Positions 1 through 10,212 of a stretch of DNA of 64,000 bases are shown in pieces. The DNA comes from Microbulbifer agarilyticus (GTDB lineage Bacteria > Pseudomonadota > Gammaproteobacteria > Pseudomonadales > Cellvibrionaceae). The position numbers were made by a program, and so were the translations under genes. The stretch's first letter is position 1, and each line of letters opens with the position of its first letter. The DNA lies in contig NZ_CP019650.1 of assembly GCF_001999945.1 (NCBI RefSeq), forward strand, positions 2,604,001-2,668,000, in the 5' to 3' direction. The notes under the pieces are model-generated. The model saw only the letters and a program-made list of their open reading frames with translations, was not told where the DNA came from and did no database searches.

Positions 1-367
1 AATGCCATTGCGGTTTGCGATTCCCATCCACCAGTACAAACTCTGGCTGCACTGATAACTTCTCAACCGCCCGCTTCATCGCCAGCAGGCTCGCATGTAA
101 AATATTGAGCTGGTCAATTTCTTCGACCGTAGCGCGGGCGATAGCGAAGCTCATGGCTTTCCGCTGAATTTCTTCGAACAACCCCTCGCGCTTCTTCTCA
201 CTCAACTTCTTTGAGTCCGCAAGGCCCTCGATCGGGTTTTGCGGATCGAGAATCACCGCCGCCGCAACAACATCGCCAGCGAGCGGACCACGCCCAACTT
301 CATCCACGCCGGCCAGCAGCGTGCCGGTGTAGGGAGAGACATAGGGAGGCAAAGGAGACTTGGGCAT
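1..367 (-). CDS. rnhB: Ribonuclease HII, N-terminal part (cut by window edge)
   Basis: RNase HII cleaves the RNA strand of RNA-DNA hybrids and removes misincorporated ribonucleotides. Reading back from an ATG at 367 gives 122 residues before the window ends, without a stop. The catalytic start motif [12 protein letters not shown] is at about residues 20-31 (D22 and E23 are the first metal ligands). [11 protein letters not shown] follows, and LVDGNR near the cut end carries the third acidic residue. E. coli RnhB is 198 residues, so roughly the last 75 are missing only because of the window boundary. It lies 27 bases after the lpxB stop, in the same position as in E. coli (lpxB-rnhB), so it is probably the distal gene of the lpx operon. 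Confidence 0.93.
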   Translation of the reverse strand, partial: MPKSPLPPYVSPYTGTLLAGVDEVGRGPLAGDVVAAAVILDPQNPIEGLADSKKLSEKKREGLFEEIQRKAMSFAIARATVEEIDQLNILHASLLAMKRAVEKLSVQPEFVLVDGNRKPQWH

Positions 368-394
368 AACGAAAAAGAAACCGGACTTTAAAAC

Positions 395-1570
395 TTATTT
401 CTGCAGCAATGTGCACACGGCATCTGCCGCCTTTTCGGACGCATTGCGGCGCAATTCCTGATGCATCTCGCTGAACTCGCGACGCAAACGATCACCGAGC
501 AACGGATCGTCAAAGTAATTCAGCACAGCGCCGCCCAGGGCCTCCGGCGTCGCGTCATCTTGCAGAATTTCTGGCACCAGCTCGCGCTGCGCCAGCAGGT
601 TTGGTAGCGAAACCCAGGGCGTGTGCAACATACGGGAAAAAATGGCATAGGACAGTGTTGCCATTTTATAGGCCACGACCATGGGCTTGTTCATAAGCAT
701 GGTTTCGAGCGTCGCGGTACCCGACGCAATCAGTACCGCATCTGCAGCTGTGAGCGCTTGCTGGGAATTCCCATCGAGCACAGTCAGCGACAACTCGCTG
801 GCCCCGGGCAACTCGGCAATCTGCTGCTCGAGCTGCTGTCGACGCTCGGGATTGGCGGCAGGCAACACAAACTTCAACGCAGGGCGCCGCTGCTGACACC
901 AGATGGCCGCCTGCAGAAAAAGCGGCCCAAGCAAGCGCACTTCCCCACCGCGGCTTCCCGGCAACAAGGCAACCACCTGATCTTCCGGTGCAAACCCCAG
1001 AGACTGTCGAGCAGCTTCTACGTCGACTTCAAGCGGGATTTCATCGGCGAGTGGGTGCCCCACAAAACTCACCGGAACATCGTGCTCGCGGTAAAAGTCT
1101 GCCTCGAACGGCAGCAGCGTGAGCATATGATCCACAGCGCGGGCAATTTTCTTGATACGCCCGCGGCGCCATGCCCACACCGATGGGCTGACATAGTGCA
1201 CCGTAGGAATACCGGCGCCGCGCAGCGCCTCTTCCAGGCCGAGATTGAAATCTGGGGAATCAATGCCGATAAAAACATCGGGAGGATTGGCGATGAAATG
1301 TTCACGCAGGGTGCGACGAATTTTGAGCAGCTCAGGCAGGCGCTTTAGCGGCTCCACCAGTCCCATCACCGACAATCGCTCCATGGGAAACAGTGATTCA
1401 GCACCCAGCGCCTGCATACGTGGCCCTGCGATACCGACAACCTCCAGGTTATCGAATCGCTTTTGCAGTGCCTGAATCAATCCAGCGCCGAGAATGTCTC
1501 CAGAAGCCTCACCGGCAAGCATGCCGACACGCAACGTTCCACCGTGCGGTTTTAAAGGCTTGTTACTCAA
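395..1570 (-). CDS. lpxB: Lipid-A-disaccharide synthase
   Basis: LpxB is a peripheral inner-membrane glycosyltransferase that joins UDP-2,3-diacylglucosamine and 2,3-diacylglucosamine-1-phosphate to make the lipid A disaccharide. The 391 residues compare with 382 in E. coli. The N-terminal [16 protein letters not shown] block is a family signature, and [12 protein letters not shown] and [10 protein letters not shown] in the second half fit the UDP-sugar binding region. The start codon is TTG, and its last bases overlap the lpxA stop as TTGA. This points to translational coupling and explains why no ATG is found at the expected place. An internal ATG at residue 17 would cut into the conserved strand and is less likely. 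Confidence 0.96.
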   Translation of the reverse strand: MSNKPLKPHGGTLRVGMLAGEASGDILGAGLIQALQKRFDNLEVVGIAGPRMQALGAESLFPMERLSVMGLVEPLKRLPELLKIRRTLREHFIANPPDVFIGIDSPDFNLGLEEALRGAGIPTVHYVSPSVWAWRRGRIKKIARAVDHMLTLLPFEADFYREHDVPVSFVGHPLADEIPLEVDVEAARQSLGFAPEDQVVALLPGSRGGEVRLLGPLFLQAAIWCQQRRPALKFVLPAANPERRQQLEQQIAELPGASELSLTVLDGNSQQALTAADAVLIASGTATLETMLMNKPMVVAYKMATLSYAIFSRMLHTPWVSLPNLLAQRELVPEILQDDATPEALGGAVLNYFDDPLLGDRLRREFSEMHQELRRNASEKAADAVCTLLQK

Positions 1571-2346
1571 CGGACAATCCCGCGGGTGGAATTTTGCAGG
1601 GAATCAATCCACGGCTGAATGGCCTCGGACTCCTGTCGCAGCTGCGCCAGCGACTCCAGCGCCTCGTCCGCGGTCAGCCCGCGGCGATAGACAATTTTGT
1701 AGGCTTTGTTGATCAGGGCGATGTCTTCACGACTGAATCCGCGGCGACGCAAACCTTCCGCATTAATGGTTTTCGCTTCAGCAGGATTGCCTGCAACCAT
1801 CACGTAGGCCGGTACATCTTTACCGATACCAGCGCCCATCCCGGTAAATGCGTGCTCACCAATAGTGCAATGCTGGTGCACCAGGGTATAACCACTCAGG
1901 ATGGCCCAATCGCGTACATACACGTGGCCCGCCAATGCAACGTTGTTTACCAGGATCGTGTTGTTACCGATCACACTGTCGTGACCAATATGCGCGTACG
2001 CCATCAGCAGGTTATCGTTGCCAATGGTAGTTTCCCCACGGTCCTGCACGGTCCCGCGATGAATGGTGACACCTTCGCGAATCACATTGTTATCGCCCAT
2101 TACCAGGGTGGTTGGCTCGTCCCTGTATTTTTTATCCGGGGTATCCTGGCCGACACTGGAAAACTGGTAGATGCGGTTGTTTTTTCCCAGTTTGGTAGGG
2201 CCTGTCAGCACCACGTGGGAGGCGATCTCACAGCCATCGCCGATCTCCACATCGGGCCCAACGACGCTGTATGGGCCAATCTGCACGCCTTCTCCTATCA
2301 CCGCCGAATCATCGACAATGGCAGTTGGGTGAATATTGGTCTGCAT
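1567..2346 (-). CDS. lpxA: UDP-N-acetylglucosamine acyltransferase
   Basis: LpxA transfers a 3-hydroxyacyl chain from acyl carrier protein to UDP-GlcNAc, the first step of lipid A synthesis in the cytosol. The 259-residue protein shows hexapeptide-repeat (left-handed beta helix) sequence over the first two thirds and the C-terminal [12 protein letters not shown] block of the family. The catalytic histidine is H122 in AHIGHDS, three residues before its E. coli number (125). At the acyl-chain ruler site, E. coli G173, this protein has M170 in [10 protein letters not shown]. In Pseudomonas aeruginosa a methionine there selects C10 instead of C14 chains. The gene overlaps lpxB and lies 196 bases after fabZ, an unusually wide gap for this operon. 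Confidence 0.97.
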   Translation of the reverse strand: MQTNIHPTAIVDDSAVIGEGVQIGPYSVVGPDVEIGDGCEIASHVVLTGPTKLGKNNRIYQFSSVGQDTPDKKYRDEPTTLVMGDNNVIREGVTIHRGTVQDRGETTIGNDNLLMAYAHIGHDSVIGNNTILVNNVALAGHVYVRDWAILSGYTLVHQHCTIGEHAFTGMGAGIGKDVPAYVMVAGNPAEAKTINAEGLRRRGFSREDIALINKAYKIVYRRGLTADEALESLAQLRQESEAIQPWIDSLQNSTRGIVR

Positions 2347-2542
2347 GCTGTGGCTTTCTCCTCACCGGCTCGATACTTGATCGACTGCACACCAGGTAAC
2401 GAATATTTATCCGTACTCTGGCGCCAGAAACTACGGCGATACTTTACCCGCGAATCGCGAATATAAAAATCAATTTAGTCACATTGGAGCCAGCCCAAGC
2501 TGGCCATGGTCTGCGCTACTTCAGTAGATCGACGTGGATCGA

Positions 2543-2980
2543 TTAAATTTTCTTCACCGCGCAAAGGATATTGGCGGACGCTGCAAGCTCACCATCTACG
2601 CTGGCTTTACCTGCGAACTTCCAGATGCCACGGCGCTCGGACACAACTTCCGACTCGAGCTGCAGACGATCGCCCGGTACAACCTGACGCTTGAAACGCA
2701 CATTGTCGATACCTGCAAACAGGTACAAATAGCCGTCTTCCGGTTTCTGCCCCAGGGTTTTAAAGCCGAGAATACCGGATACCTGCGCCAATGCTTCAAC
2801 GATCATCACACCTGGAAATATAGGTACCTCGGGGAAGTGGCCGTTAAACACCTCTTCGTTGATCGAGATATTTTTGTAACCCTTGATCGACTTCCCTTCT
2901 TCCAGTTCGACCACACGATCTACCAGTAGGAAAGGATAGCGGTGCGGAAGGTATTGACGAATTTCCTGTACGTCCATCAT
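2543..2980 (-). CDS. fabZ: 3-hydroxyacyl-ACP dehydratase FabZ
   Basis: FabZ dehydrates 3-hydroxyacyl-ACP in fatty acid elongation and competes with LpxA and LpxD for the same substrates. The hotdog-fold signature [13 protein letters not shown] is near the N terminus. The catalytic pair is in [13 protein letters not shown] (His) and the following EALAQ (Glu). I start at the ATG at 2980 (145 residues) because GGGGA lies about ten bases upstream. A TTG at 3016 would add 12 residues that do not look conserved, and the ATG at 2977 is equally possible. E. coli FabZ is 151 residues. It is placed between lpxD and lpxA as in E. coli. Confidence 0.96.
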   Translation of the reverse strand: MMDVQEIRQYLPHRYPFLLVDRVVELEEGKSIKGYKNISINEEVFNGHFPEVPIFPGVMIVEALAQVSGILGFKTLGQKPEDGYLYLFAGIDNVRFKRQVVPGDRLQLESEVVSERRGIWKFAGKASVDGELAASANILCAVKKI

Positions 2981-3070
2981 GGCGAATTGTCCCCAGAAAC
3001 CACTTCGGGGCGCCAAACGCCCCGAAACTTCGAATGAATCTTGTGATAATGCCCAGCAAGCAGGTTTAAC

Positions 3071-4126
3071 CTAATCCGGCGCCTGCTCCTGTTGCTTGAA
3101 TGCTGTCTCCAACGCCTTCAGGCGTCGGGCCATTTGATCGAGTTGCCCATAGCGCACCGCATTGCGACGCCAGCTACGACTATCCATAAAGGGCGCACCA
3201 CTGGAATAGGAGCCTGCCTCTTCAATAGATTTCGTAACAAGAGTACGTGCCGTCACATGGCTGCGATCCGCAATGGTGACGTGACCAACAATACCGACAC
3301 CACCAGCAATGGTGCAGTGTTTGCCGATAATAGCGCTGCCCGCCACCGCCGAACATGCGGCCATGGCTGAGTAGTCACCAATCTGCACATTGTGCGCGAT
3401 TTGCACCATATTGTCGATCTTGACACCGCGTCCAATCACCGTATTGCCAAGTGCTCCACGATCAATACAGGTACAAGCACCAATCTCCACTTCATCGGCA
3501 ATTTCGACACTACCCAACTGATGGATCTTGGTCCACTGCCCATCGGCAGGGGCAAAACCGAAACCATCGCCCCCAATAACCGTGTTGCTGTGAACGGTAC
3601 AGTTGGCACCAATCGCGCAACCATGGTAGACCACTACGTTGGGGAACAATCGGGTATTTGCACCGATTTCACTGCCTTCCCCTACGACACAGCCCGATCC
3701 AATGATCACACCCGATGCGATGTGAGTATTGGCCTCAATTACGGCCCCGGGGCCGATATACACATCGCCCCCGATGTCCGCAGTACTATCAATACTGGCG
3801 GAGGGATGGATACCCGCCGCGGGCGTGGGGGTTTGATCGTAAATCGCAGTCGCTTTCGCAAAAGCGAGATAGGGGTTGGGCACGATTAATGTGCTGACCG
3901 GACAAGCCTCTGCGTCTTTGGCGGAAACCAATACTGCAGAGGCCTTGGTATCTTCGAGGAAGCGACGGTAGTTGGCACTGGCAAGAAAGCTCACCTCGCC
4001 AGCAACCGCGTCTTGCAGGGTGTTCAACCCGGCAGGCACTTGCTCACTACTGGCGCCAGGCGCCAGGCGCAATTCTGCTCCCAGCACCTCAGCCAACTGC
4101 GCCAGAGTTGGCTGCTTGTTAGTCAT
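3071..4126 (-). CDS. lpxD: UDP-3-O-(3-hydroxyacyl)glucosamine N-acyltransferase
   Basis: LpxD adds the second (amide-linked) 3-hydroxyacyl chain in lipid A synthesis. An N-terminal uridine-binding domain (about residues 1-100) is followed by a long run of hexapeptide repeats. The catalytic histidine region reads QIAHNVQIGDYSAMA. A C-terminal helical segment (RRLKALETAFKQQEQ) would complete the acyl-carrier-protein contact. I chose the ATG at 4126, with AAGG about seven bases upstream, over the GTG one codon earlier. The gene starts 33 bases after the skp stop, so the two are likely cotranscribed. Confidence 0.96.
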   Translation of the reverse strand: MTNKQPTLAQLAEVLGAELRLAPGASSEQVPAGLNTLQDAVAGEVSFLASANYRRFLEDTKASAVLVSAKDAEACPVSTLIVPNPYLAFAKATAIYDQTPTPAAGIHPSASIDSTADIGGDVYIGPGAVIEANTHIASGVIIGSGCVVGEGSEIGANTRLFPNVVVYHGCAIGANCTVHSNTVIGGDGFGFAPADGQWTKIHQLGSVEIADEVEIGACTCIDRGALGNTVIGRGVKIDNMVQIAHNVQIGDYSAMAACSAVAGSAIIGKHCTIAGGVGIVGHVTIADRSHVTARTLVTKSIEEAGSYSSGAPFMDSRSWRRNAVRYGQLDQMARRLKALETAFKQQEQAPD

Positions 4127-4159
4127 CACTGAACCTTATTCGAAGCCGAAGAACGCTGT

Positions 4160-4690
4160 TTACTTGCCAGCGTTAAGACGCTTAACCAGCTCTTCGGTCA
4201 GGTTGGCGGACTTGCCTGCATATACCGCAGCGCTCGCGTCCAGCACCAGATCCAGTTTCTGCTCTTTGATCACCTCTTCCAATGCGGTCTTGGCTTTCGG
4301 CAACAGCTCTTTCTGCAGTTCCTGAACCGCTTGACCTTCCATCGCGCGCAGCTTTTTCACGGTAGTCTCGAAATCGGAGCGCTTGAAGTTAATTTTGCGT
4401 TGCTGCTCAGCTTTCTTCTCTTCAGACCAGGTAACGCCATTTTTCTGCGCATCTTCCGCCAGCTTCTGCATTTCCGCGCGGATGCTCTCGGCACCGTTCT
4501 GCAGCTGGGAGTACTCAGAGCTGGTTTTCAGCGCATTGATTTTGGAAGTCGCTTTTTCAGTGCTCATGATAGCAGCCTGGATATTTACCACAGCTACTTT
4601 GGTCTGTGCACTGGCGGCACCCGCGAACAACAGGCCGGCCAGCAAAATCGCACTTGCTTTAACAAATTTGAACACTTTCTTATTCTCCAT
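4160..4690 (-). CDS. skp: Periplasmic OMP chaperone Skp/OmpH
   Basis: Skp is a trimeric jellyfish-shaped periplasmic chaperone that holds unfolded outer-membrane proteins on their way to the Bam complex. The 176-residue product has a signal peptide with a probable cut after ASA at residue 28. A short beta segment (KVAVVNIQAAIM) comes next, then a long charged helical region (about residues 45-150) that would form the tentacles. The C-terminal beta segment LDLVLDASAAVYA closes the body. It lies between bamA and lpxD as in E. coli. Length is slightly above the E. coli 161. Confidence 0.93.
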   Translation of the reverse strand: MENKKVFKFVKASAILLAGLLFAGAASAQTKVAVVNIQAAIMSTEKATSKINALKTSSEYSQLQNGAESIRAEMQKLAEDAQKNGVTWSEEKKAEQQRKINFKRSDFETTVKKLRAMEGQAVQELQKELLPKAKTALEEVIKEQKLDLVLDASAAVYAGKSANLTEELVKRLNAGK

Positions 4691-4797
4691 CTTTCTTTAG
4701 ATTTTCGGTTCCTTCCACAGGAGCCGTTTACGTCAGATAAACCACTTCGGGTAGCTGGGGCTCAACCCTAAACACTCCCGAAGCCAATTTCCAGTGG

Positions 4798-7368
4798 TTA
4801 GAAGCTATTACCCAGCGAGAACTGGAATACTTCCACATCGTCGTCTTCGTTCTGCTCAAGCGCCTTGGACAGGCTGAAAGTAAGCGGGCCGAAACCGGTG
4901 ATCCAGGTCAGGCCCACACCAGCGGACACGTTCAAGTTTTCAACCGCAATGTCATAACAGTTCAACTGGGTCACCCCACAGCTGTTGCTAAACACGTTAC
5001 CCGCATCAATAAAGAACGCGGACTGCATAGAGCGCTGATCCTTAACAAACGGAATTGGGAAGATCACCTCGGCACTACCTTCGACCAGAATGTTACCGCC
5101 GAAAGGCTGCGGGTTCCGGCCGGTAGAAGTCGTAACCAGCTCGCCAGTATTTTGGTCAAGCAGGTAACAATTCTTGGTGACATTACCCTCGGCATCTACA
5201 GCACACGCAGTGGTTGAATAGAACTCCGCGGGCGTGGAACGCGGCCCAAGAGTATTGCGCTCGAAACCGCGCACGGAGCCAAATCCACCGCCGTAGAAGT
5301 TTTCGAAGAACGGCAATTGCTCCAGATCACCATAGCCATCGGCGTAGCCGAGACGGGTGCGCAGGCGCAAGGTAAGACTTTTAGTCAGCGGGCGGAAATA
5401 CTGACCGGTATATATAAATTTGTAGTACTCAAGATCACCACCAGGCAATGCCACCTCAACAGATGCACGCTGGGAGGCACCGCGGGTCGCCAGAATACCC
5501 CGGTTCAGGGTGGAGCGCGCATAAGAGCCCGTCACCGACCAGGTATCGAATTCATCACCGTACAGGTCTACAAAACCATCCAAGTCGGTGTTCAGCAGAC
5601 TGTCATCCAGCGGCATACTGAGATCCAGCGCCACCCCATCCGCTACCGCCTGCTCCAATTCTTCCAATACAACACCCTGATCGGAGGCAAGAATATCACT
5701 ATCAATGCCGCTAATAGGGCGTGGGCTATCGATAATCTCCTGTACGGAGTTACTACTTGTGCTCAGCTCGAGGTGGTTGAAACCAATATTCAAGCCAATG
5801 CGGGAAATTTCAGAGACCGGATAACCAAAGCTCAAGCCCGCACCATAGGTCGTGGTGTTGTAGCTCGACAGGTTAATTTCCGAGTAATCCCGCTCCTGAT
5901 AAAAAATATTGAAACCACGGCTCACACCGTCAGGCGTGAAGTAAGGATCTGTGTAAGAGAAATTCAGTACCGACTGATAGGTGGAGGTGTTTATCGCAAA
6001 GCCCACGGACTTGCCTGTGCCCATCCAGTTGTTTTCCTGCACGTTGGCACCCAGCACCAGACCACTGCCCTGGGCATAACCAACTGTGCCGCCAATGGTA
6101 CCCGAGGGCTGCTCTTCCACCGTATATTCCACATCGATCTGATCGGAGGTACCGGGCACTTCAGTGGTTTCTACCTGCACTTCCTTAAAGAAGCCAAGGC
6201 GTTCAAGGCGTACTTTGGACTGTTCAATGCGTGCGGATGAGGCAGAGGATGCTTCCATCTGACGCATCTCACGACGCAACACATCGTCCGACGTGCGTGT
6301 ATTACCGCGGAAATTGATTCGGCGCACATAGGCGCGCTTGCCCGGATCAATAAAGAAGGTGACCTTTACGGTTTTATCTTCTTCATTCGCTTCCGGCATA
6401 CCGTTCACCTCGGCGAAGGTATACCCCTCGTTACCCAGGCGCTTGGTAATGTAATCGGAGGTGGTGGTCATCAGCACTTGGGAAAAGGTCTGCCCCTTGC
6501 GCACCAGCAGCAAACGGCGAATTTCTTCTTCGGAAACGACCGGGTCGCCAGCCAGCTCCACTTCGGAAACCTTGTAAACATCACCCTCGCTGATGTTGAC
6601 GGTGATAAAGACACTTTGCTTGTCCGGGCTCAGGGAAACCTGCGTGGAATCAATTTTGAATTCCAGATAACCGCGGTCAAGGTAATAAGACTCAAGACGC
6701 TCCAGGTCGCCGGTGAGCTTTTCGCGAGAGTATTTGTCGTCGCTGTTCAGCCAGGACAACCAGCCAGTGGTTTGCAGTTCAAAAATTTCCGCCAGCTCAT
6801 CGTCGGAAAATGCGCGGTTACCAACGATATTGATATGCTTAATCGCGGCGACGGAGCCCTCGTCCACAATAACTTTCAGCTCAACCTGGTTGCGCGGCAG
6901 CTCTTTCACTTCCGTAGTTACGCTGGCGCCATAGCGGCCCTGGGCCACATACTGACGCTCAAGTTCCTGCGCCAAACCTTCCAAAGTCGCACGTTTAAAG
7001 ATCTGTCCTTCCGCAAGACCGTTGTCATTCATGCCCTTAAGCAGGTCTTCGGTCTTGATCGCTTTGTTACCGGTAATCTCAATCTTTGAAATCGCCGGAC
7101 GCTCACGCACAGTGATTACCAGGACGCCATTTTCGCGGCCGATCTGGATATCCTGAAAATACCCGGTGCGGAACAACGCGCGCGTGGCACTCTGAATCTC
7201 CACGCTCTCAATCTGATCACCGACTCGGACAGGCAAGGCCGCAAACACGGTACCCGCAGAGACACGCTGCAATCCCTCAACGCGAATATCGTTGACCTCA
7301 AACGACTGGGCGTAAGCGGCAATGGGCAGAGCTAGGCCGAGCGAAGCCGCTTTCAGGAAATTTTTCAT
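4798..7368 (-). CDS. bamA: Outer-membrane protein assembly factor BamA
   Basis: BamA is the Omp85 beta-barrel core of the machine that folds and inserts outer-membrane proteins. A signal peptide ends near residue 20 (AAYA). Five POTRA domains cover about residues 22-420, and the 16-strand barrel fills the rest, ending in the C-terminal signature FQFSLGNSF. The conserved loop-6 motif VRGF is at 699-702. Two cysteines at 722 and 734 in the same loop could form the disulfide known from E. coli. At 856 residues it is about 46 longer than E. coli BamA, mainly through an acidic segment at about 545-600 that should be surface loop. It lies between rseP and skp. Confidence 0.97.
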   Translation of the reverse strand: MKNFLKAASLGLALPIAAYAQSFEVNDIRVEGLQRVSAGTVFAALPVRVGDQIESVEIQSATRALFRTGYFQDIQIGRENGVLVITVRERPAISKIEITGNKAIKTEDLLKGMNDNGLAEGQIFKRATLEGLAQELERQYVAQGRYGASVTTEVKELPRNQVELKVIVDEGSVAAIKHINIVGNRAFSDDELAEIFELQTTGWLSWLNSDDKYSREKLTGDLERLESYYLDRGYLEFKIDSTQVSLSPDKQSVFITVNISEGDVYKVSEVELAGDPVVSEEEIRRLLLVRKGQTFSQVLMTTTSDYITKRLGNEGYTFAEVNGMPEANEEDKTVKVTFFIDPGKRAYVRRINFRGNTRTSDDVLRREMRQMEASSASSARIEQSKVRLERLGFFKEVQVETTEVPGTSDQIDVEYTVEEQPSGTIGGTVGYAQGSGLVLGANVQENNWMGTGKSVGFAINTSTYQSVLNFSYTDPYFTPDGVSRGFNIFYQERDYSEINLSSYNTTTYGAGLSFGYPVSEISRIGLNIGFNHLELSTSSNSVQEIIDSPRPISGIDSDILASDQGVVLEELEQAVADGVALDLSMPLDDSLLNTDLDGFVDLYGDEFDTWSVTGSYARSTLNRGILATRGASQRASVEVALPGGDLEYYKFIYTGQYFRPLTKSLTLRLRTRLGYADGYGDLEQLPFFENFYGGGFGSVRGFERNTLGPRSTPAEFYSTTACAVDAEGNVTKNCYLLDQNTGELVTTSTGRNPQPFGGNILVEGSAEVIFPIPFVKDQRSMQSAFFIDAGNVFSNSCGVTQLNCYDIAVENLNVSAGVGLTWITGFGPLTFSLSKALEQNEDDDVEVFQFSLGNSF

Positions 7369-7545
7369 CTACTAATTCCGAGTGTTTATTCGCAATTCCA
7401 TGAGGGCGTAACGCCCAATTCACTGGGATCAAGGTCCCTATCAAGTCCACTCACCGCGAGGGCTAAAGTGGTGCCTGACCGTCTAGAAAGCCCAAAAAGA
7501 GGACCTTTGCCCTCAATGAGACCCGAGATACAGGCAAAAAATTCA

Positions 7546-8904
7546 CTACAGACGCAAAATGTCGTTATAAAGCGCCAAAGCCATAATACCGAGCACCATG
7601 GCCATCCCCACTTGCAGGCCAATCATCTGCACTCTTTCCGAAACGGGCGATCCCTTAATCGCCTCAATACCGTAGTAGAGGAGATGACCGCCGTCGAGAA
7701 CAGGAATCGGCAACAGGTTCAACACACCGAGACTGATACTCAACAGGGCAAGCAGCGACAGGAAAGACTGCCAGCCTGCGTCAGCAGAAGTGCCGGCCAC
7801 TTTAGCAATGGTGATCGGACCGCTCAAGTTGCGGGTAGAAAGCTCGCCAAACAGTAGCTTTTTGAGGCTGTTCAGGGTAAATACCGTCTTGCTCCAGGTC
7901 TCTTCCAGGCCCTTGCTCAAGGCCCCCAAGACACCATAGTGATAGCGCCGCACCCGCTCCTCGGGCCAGGATGCCGCAACCGGCAAGACACCAATTCGGC
8001 CTATTTTTTCACCGCTATCTAGCGTGACTTCTTCTGGCGTAATCGAAACTGCCTGCTCGGCACCATCGCGCACCACCGTAACCATTACCTGCTGCTCCGG
8101 GCGCGCCTTGATATAGGAGGTCCACTCCTCCCAACCACTGAAATCGCGCCCGTCAGTGGCGATGATTTCATCACCAGCCTTCAAGCCACCTTTCGCAGCG
8201 GGACTGCCATCGACCACCTGGGCAAGCTGCATGCTGACTTCTGGGATCCACAGCTTTACGCCAACCTCGGCCAGGGGGTCGGCAACCTCCTGCCCCGCCA
8301 ACCAGCGGTCAATATCCGCATACATGTGGTACTCAAGCGGAGAATCCGGATAGCGCACGGAAAACTTAATATGGCCTGAGTCCCCCAGGCGATTCGCCAA
8401 GCGCCAGTTCAGTGCCTGCCAGGTAGGAGTTGGCTGGTCGTCGATGGCGATGATTTCCTGGCCTTCTTCCAGTCCTGCGTACGCAGCTAGGCTCCCCTGC
8501 TCTACATCATCGACAATCGGGACAGGGCCAGAAGTGCCCCCCATAAACACACCCCAGAAGAGCACAATCGCCAGCAGGAAATTGGCAAGCGGGCCGGCAG
8601 CCGCAATCGCAATACGCTGCCAAACATTCTTGCGATTGAAGGCTCGGTCCAAATCCTCCGGGGCAACCGCACTTTCGCGCTCATCGAGAAACTTGACGTA
8701 ACCACCCAGGGGAATTGCGGATACCGTGAACTCGGTGCCATGACGGTCATAACGCGACACAAGTCGCTTGCCAAAGCCAATCGAGAAGCGCAGTACTTTT
8801 ACACCACACCAGCGCGCAACGATAAAGTGGCCAAACTCGTGAAAGCTCACCAGCACACCGAGAGCGACCAGCGCCCAGATTGCAGTCTGTAGAAAATCTA
8901 ACAT
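7546..8904 (-). CDS. rseP: Site-2 protease RseP
   Basis: RseP is an inner-membrane zinc metalloprotease. In E. coli it cuts RseA within the membrane to release sigma E and also clears signal-peptide remnants. The zinc motif HEFGH is at residues 22-26 in the first membrane segment. Two PDZ domains occupy the periplasmic middle, the clearest around residues 210-300. The third zinc ligand lies in NLLPIPVLDGGH near the C terminus. Length is 452 residues, against 450 in E. coli. It is followed after 177 bases by bamA, a sigma E target, so the protease and its regulon member are neighbours as in enteric bacteria. Confidence 0.96.
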   Translation of the reverse strand: MLDFLQTAIWALVALGVLVSFHEFGHFIVARWCGVKVLRFSIGFGKRLVSRYDRHGTEFTVSAIPLGGYVKFLDERESAVAPEDLDRAFNRKNVWQRIAIAAAGPLANFLLAIVLFWGVFMGGTSGPVPIVDDVEQGSLAAYAGLEEGQEIIAIDDQPTPTWQALNWRLANRLGDSGHIKFSVRYPDSPLEYHMYADIDRWLAGQEVADPLAEVGVKLWIPEVSMQLAQVVDGSPAAKGGLKAGDEIIATDGRDFSGWEEWTSYIKARPEQQVMVTVVRDGAEQAVSITPEEVTLDSGEKIGRIGVLPVAASWPEERVRRYHYGVLGALSKGLEETWSKTVFTLNSLKKLLFGELSTRNLSGPITIAKVAGTSADAGWQSFLSLLALLSISLGVLNLLPIPVLDGGHLLYYGIEAIKGSPVSERVQMIGLQVGMAMVLGIMALALYNDILRL

Positions 8905-8985
8905 GGGGTCAGCTTACTATGATCTCGTTAATGGCTTACGCCCTTTATCTTATGCCTTACAGCCGGCCTACCGTTTCGCCATATC

Positions 8986-10182
8986 TCAGACGCCGCAGAG
9001 TTCTCCCAAAATCTGATGAGCCTGCGTACGCGCCTCCCGATCAGCCTGTTCGACTGTCTCAAGGTCTTTCAGTTCAACCACGACCGTGATCTCCATGACC
9101 TTTTCAATCAACTGTGCGATACCGGTAAATGGGAGCTCTCCCGCCAGGAAGGCCTCCACGGCCACTTCGTTGGCCGCATTGAGGATAGTGGGTGCACTCC
9201 CCCCCGCCAATATGGCTTCGCGCGCAAGACGCAGACACGGAAAGCGCGACTCATCTGGCGCCTCAAAGTCCAGCCGCCCGGCGCTGATCAGATCCAACGC
9301 GTTTACACCGCTTTCCACCCTCTGAGGGAATGCCAGCGCATGTGCGATTGGCGTACGCATGTCCGGGTTACCCATCTGCGCCAGCAAGGAGCCATCGCGG
9401 TACTGCACCATGGAGTGCACGATACTTTGCGGGTGCACGACTACCTGAATATCACTCGGCACAGCGTGAAACAGATAACAGGCCTCGATGAACTCCAGGC
9501 CTTTGTTCATCATGGTGGCGGAATCTACCGAAATTTTCCGCCCCATGGACCAGTTCGGGTGATTACAGGCCTCGTCTGGTGTAACCCGGTGCAAGCTCTC
9601 AGGGTCTGCAGTACGGAAAGGCCCGCCCGACCCTGTCAGCAGAATATGCTCTACACCGGCCTCGCTCAGGCTATCACAGGGGTATGGCAGACATTGAAAA
9701 ATGGCGTTGTGCTCGCTGTCGATCGGTAGCAGCGATGCATCACTTTCAGCCAGAGCGGCCATAAAGACCGGGCCCGCCATTACCAGCGACTCTTTGTTCG
9801 CCAGCAGGACCTTTTTGCCCGCCTGCACGGCGGCAAGTGTTGGGCGCAAACCGGCGGCGCCGACAATAGCCGCCATCACAATCGCAACCTCGGGGTCTGA
9901 CGCCACCTGACACAAGCCGTCGACGCCGCTCAACACCTCGGTAGCCAACTCCTCAGCCGCCAGAGTCGCGCGCAGCTGCGCAGCCTTACTTTCTTCAAGT
10001 ACAACTGCGTAGCGTGGCGCAAAGCGCCGGCACTGCTGTGCCAGCTCTTCAATACGGTCACGCGCAGTCAGCGCATATACGGAATAACTTTCAGGGTGGC
10101 GGGCAAGCACATCCAGCGTACTCACCCCGATGGAACCGGTGGACCCGAGCACACAGACAGATTGTGGGGTCATGGTTTGCAT
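8986..10182 (-). CDS. dxr: 1-deoxy-D-xylulose-5-phosphate reductoisomerase
   Basis: Dxr makes 2-C-methyl-D-erythritol 4-phosphate with NADPH, the committed step of the non-mevalonate isoprenoid pathway. The NADPH-binding start is [18 protein letters not shown]. The metal and substrate site is [13 protein letters not shown], and [20 protein letters not shown] with [13 protein letters not shown] forms the flexible-loop region. It is 398 residues, the same as E. coli. I keep the ATG at 10182 because the later ATG at 10173 has no ribosome-binding site. Its product feeds undecaprenyl synthesis by uppS, two genes upstream. Confidence 0.97.
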   Translation of the reverse strand: MQTMTPQSVCVLGSTGSIGVSTLDVLARHPESYSVYALTARDRIEELAQQCRRFAPRYAVVLEESKAAQLRATLAAEELATEVLSGVDGLCQVASDPEVAIVMAAIVGAAGLRPTLAAVQAGKKVLLANKESLVMAGPVFMAALAESDASLLPIDSEHNAIFQCLPYPCDSLSEAGVEHILLTGSGGPFRTADPESLHRVTPDEACNHPNWSMGRKISVDSATMMNKGLEFIEACYLFHAVPSDIQVVVHPQSIVHSMVQYRDGSLLAQMGNPDMRTPIAHALAFPQRVESGVNALDLISAGRLDFEAPDESRFPCLRLAREAILAGGSAPTILNAANEVAVEAFLAGELPFTGIAQLIEKVMEITVVVELKDLETVEQADREARTQAHQILGELCGV

Positions 10183-10212
10183 GAAATCGAACTACCTCTG
10201 CGCCCAAGAAAT

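Noticed and set aside
1393-2466. Open frame of 357 codons antisense to lpxA and lpxB
   Set aside because: It is opposite two certain genes and shows no family resemblance.
5317-6240. Open frame of 307 codons antisense to bamA
   Set aside because: BamA is certain here, and the antisense product has no domain, signal or start context.
7369-7545. Possible sigma E promoter before bamA
   Set aside because: I looked for GGAACTT with a TCTAA-type -10 on the minus strand. The closest match (GGACTT) has no matching -10 at the right spacing.
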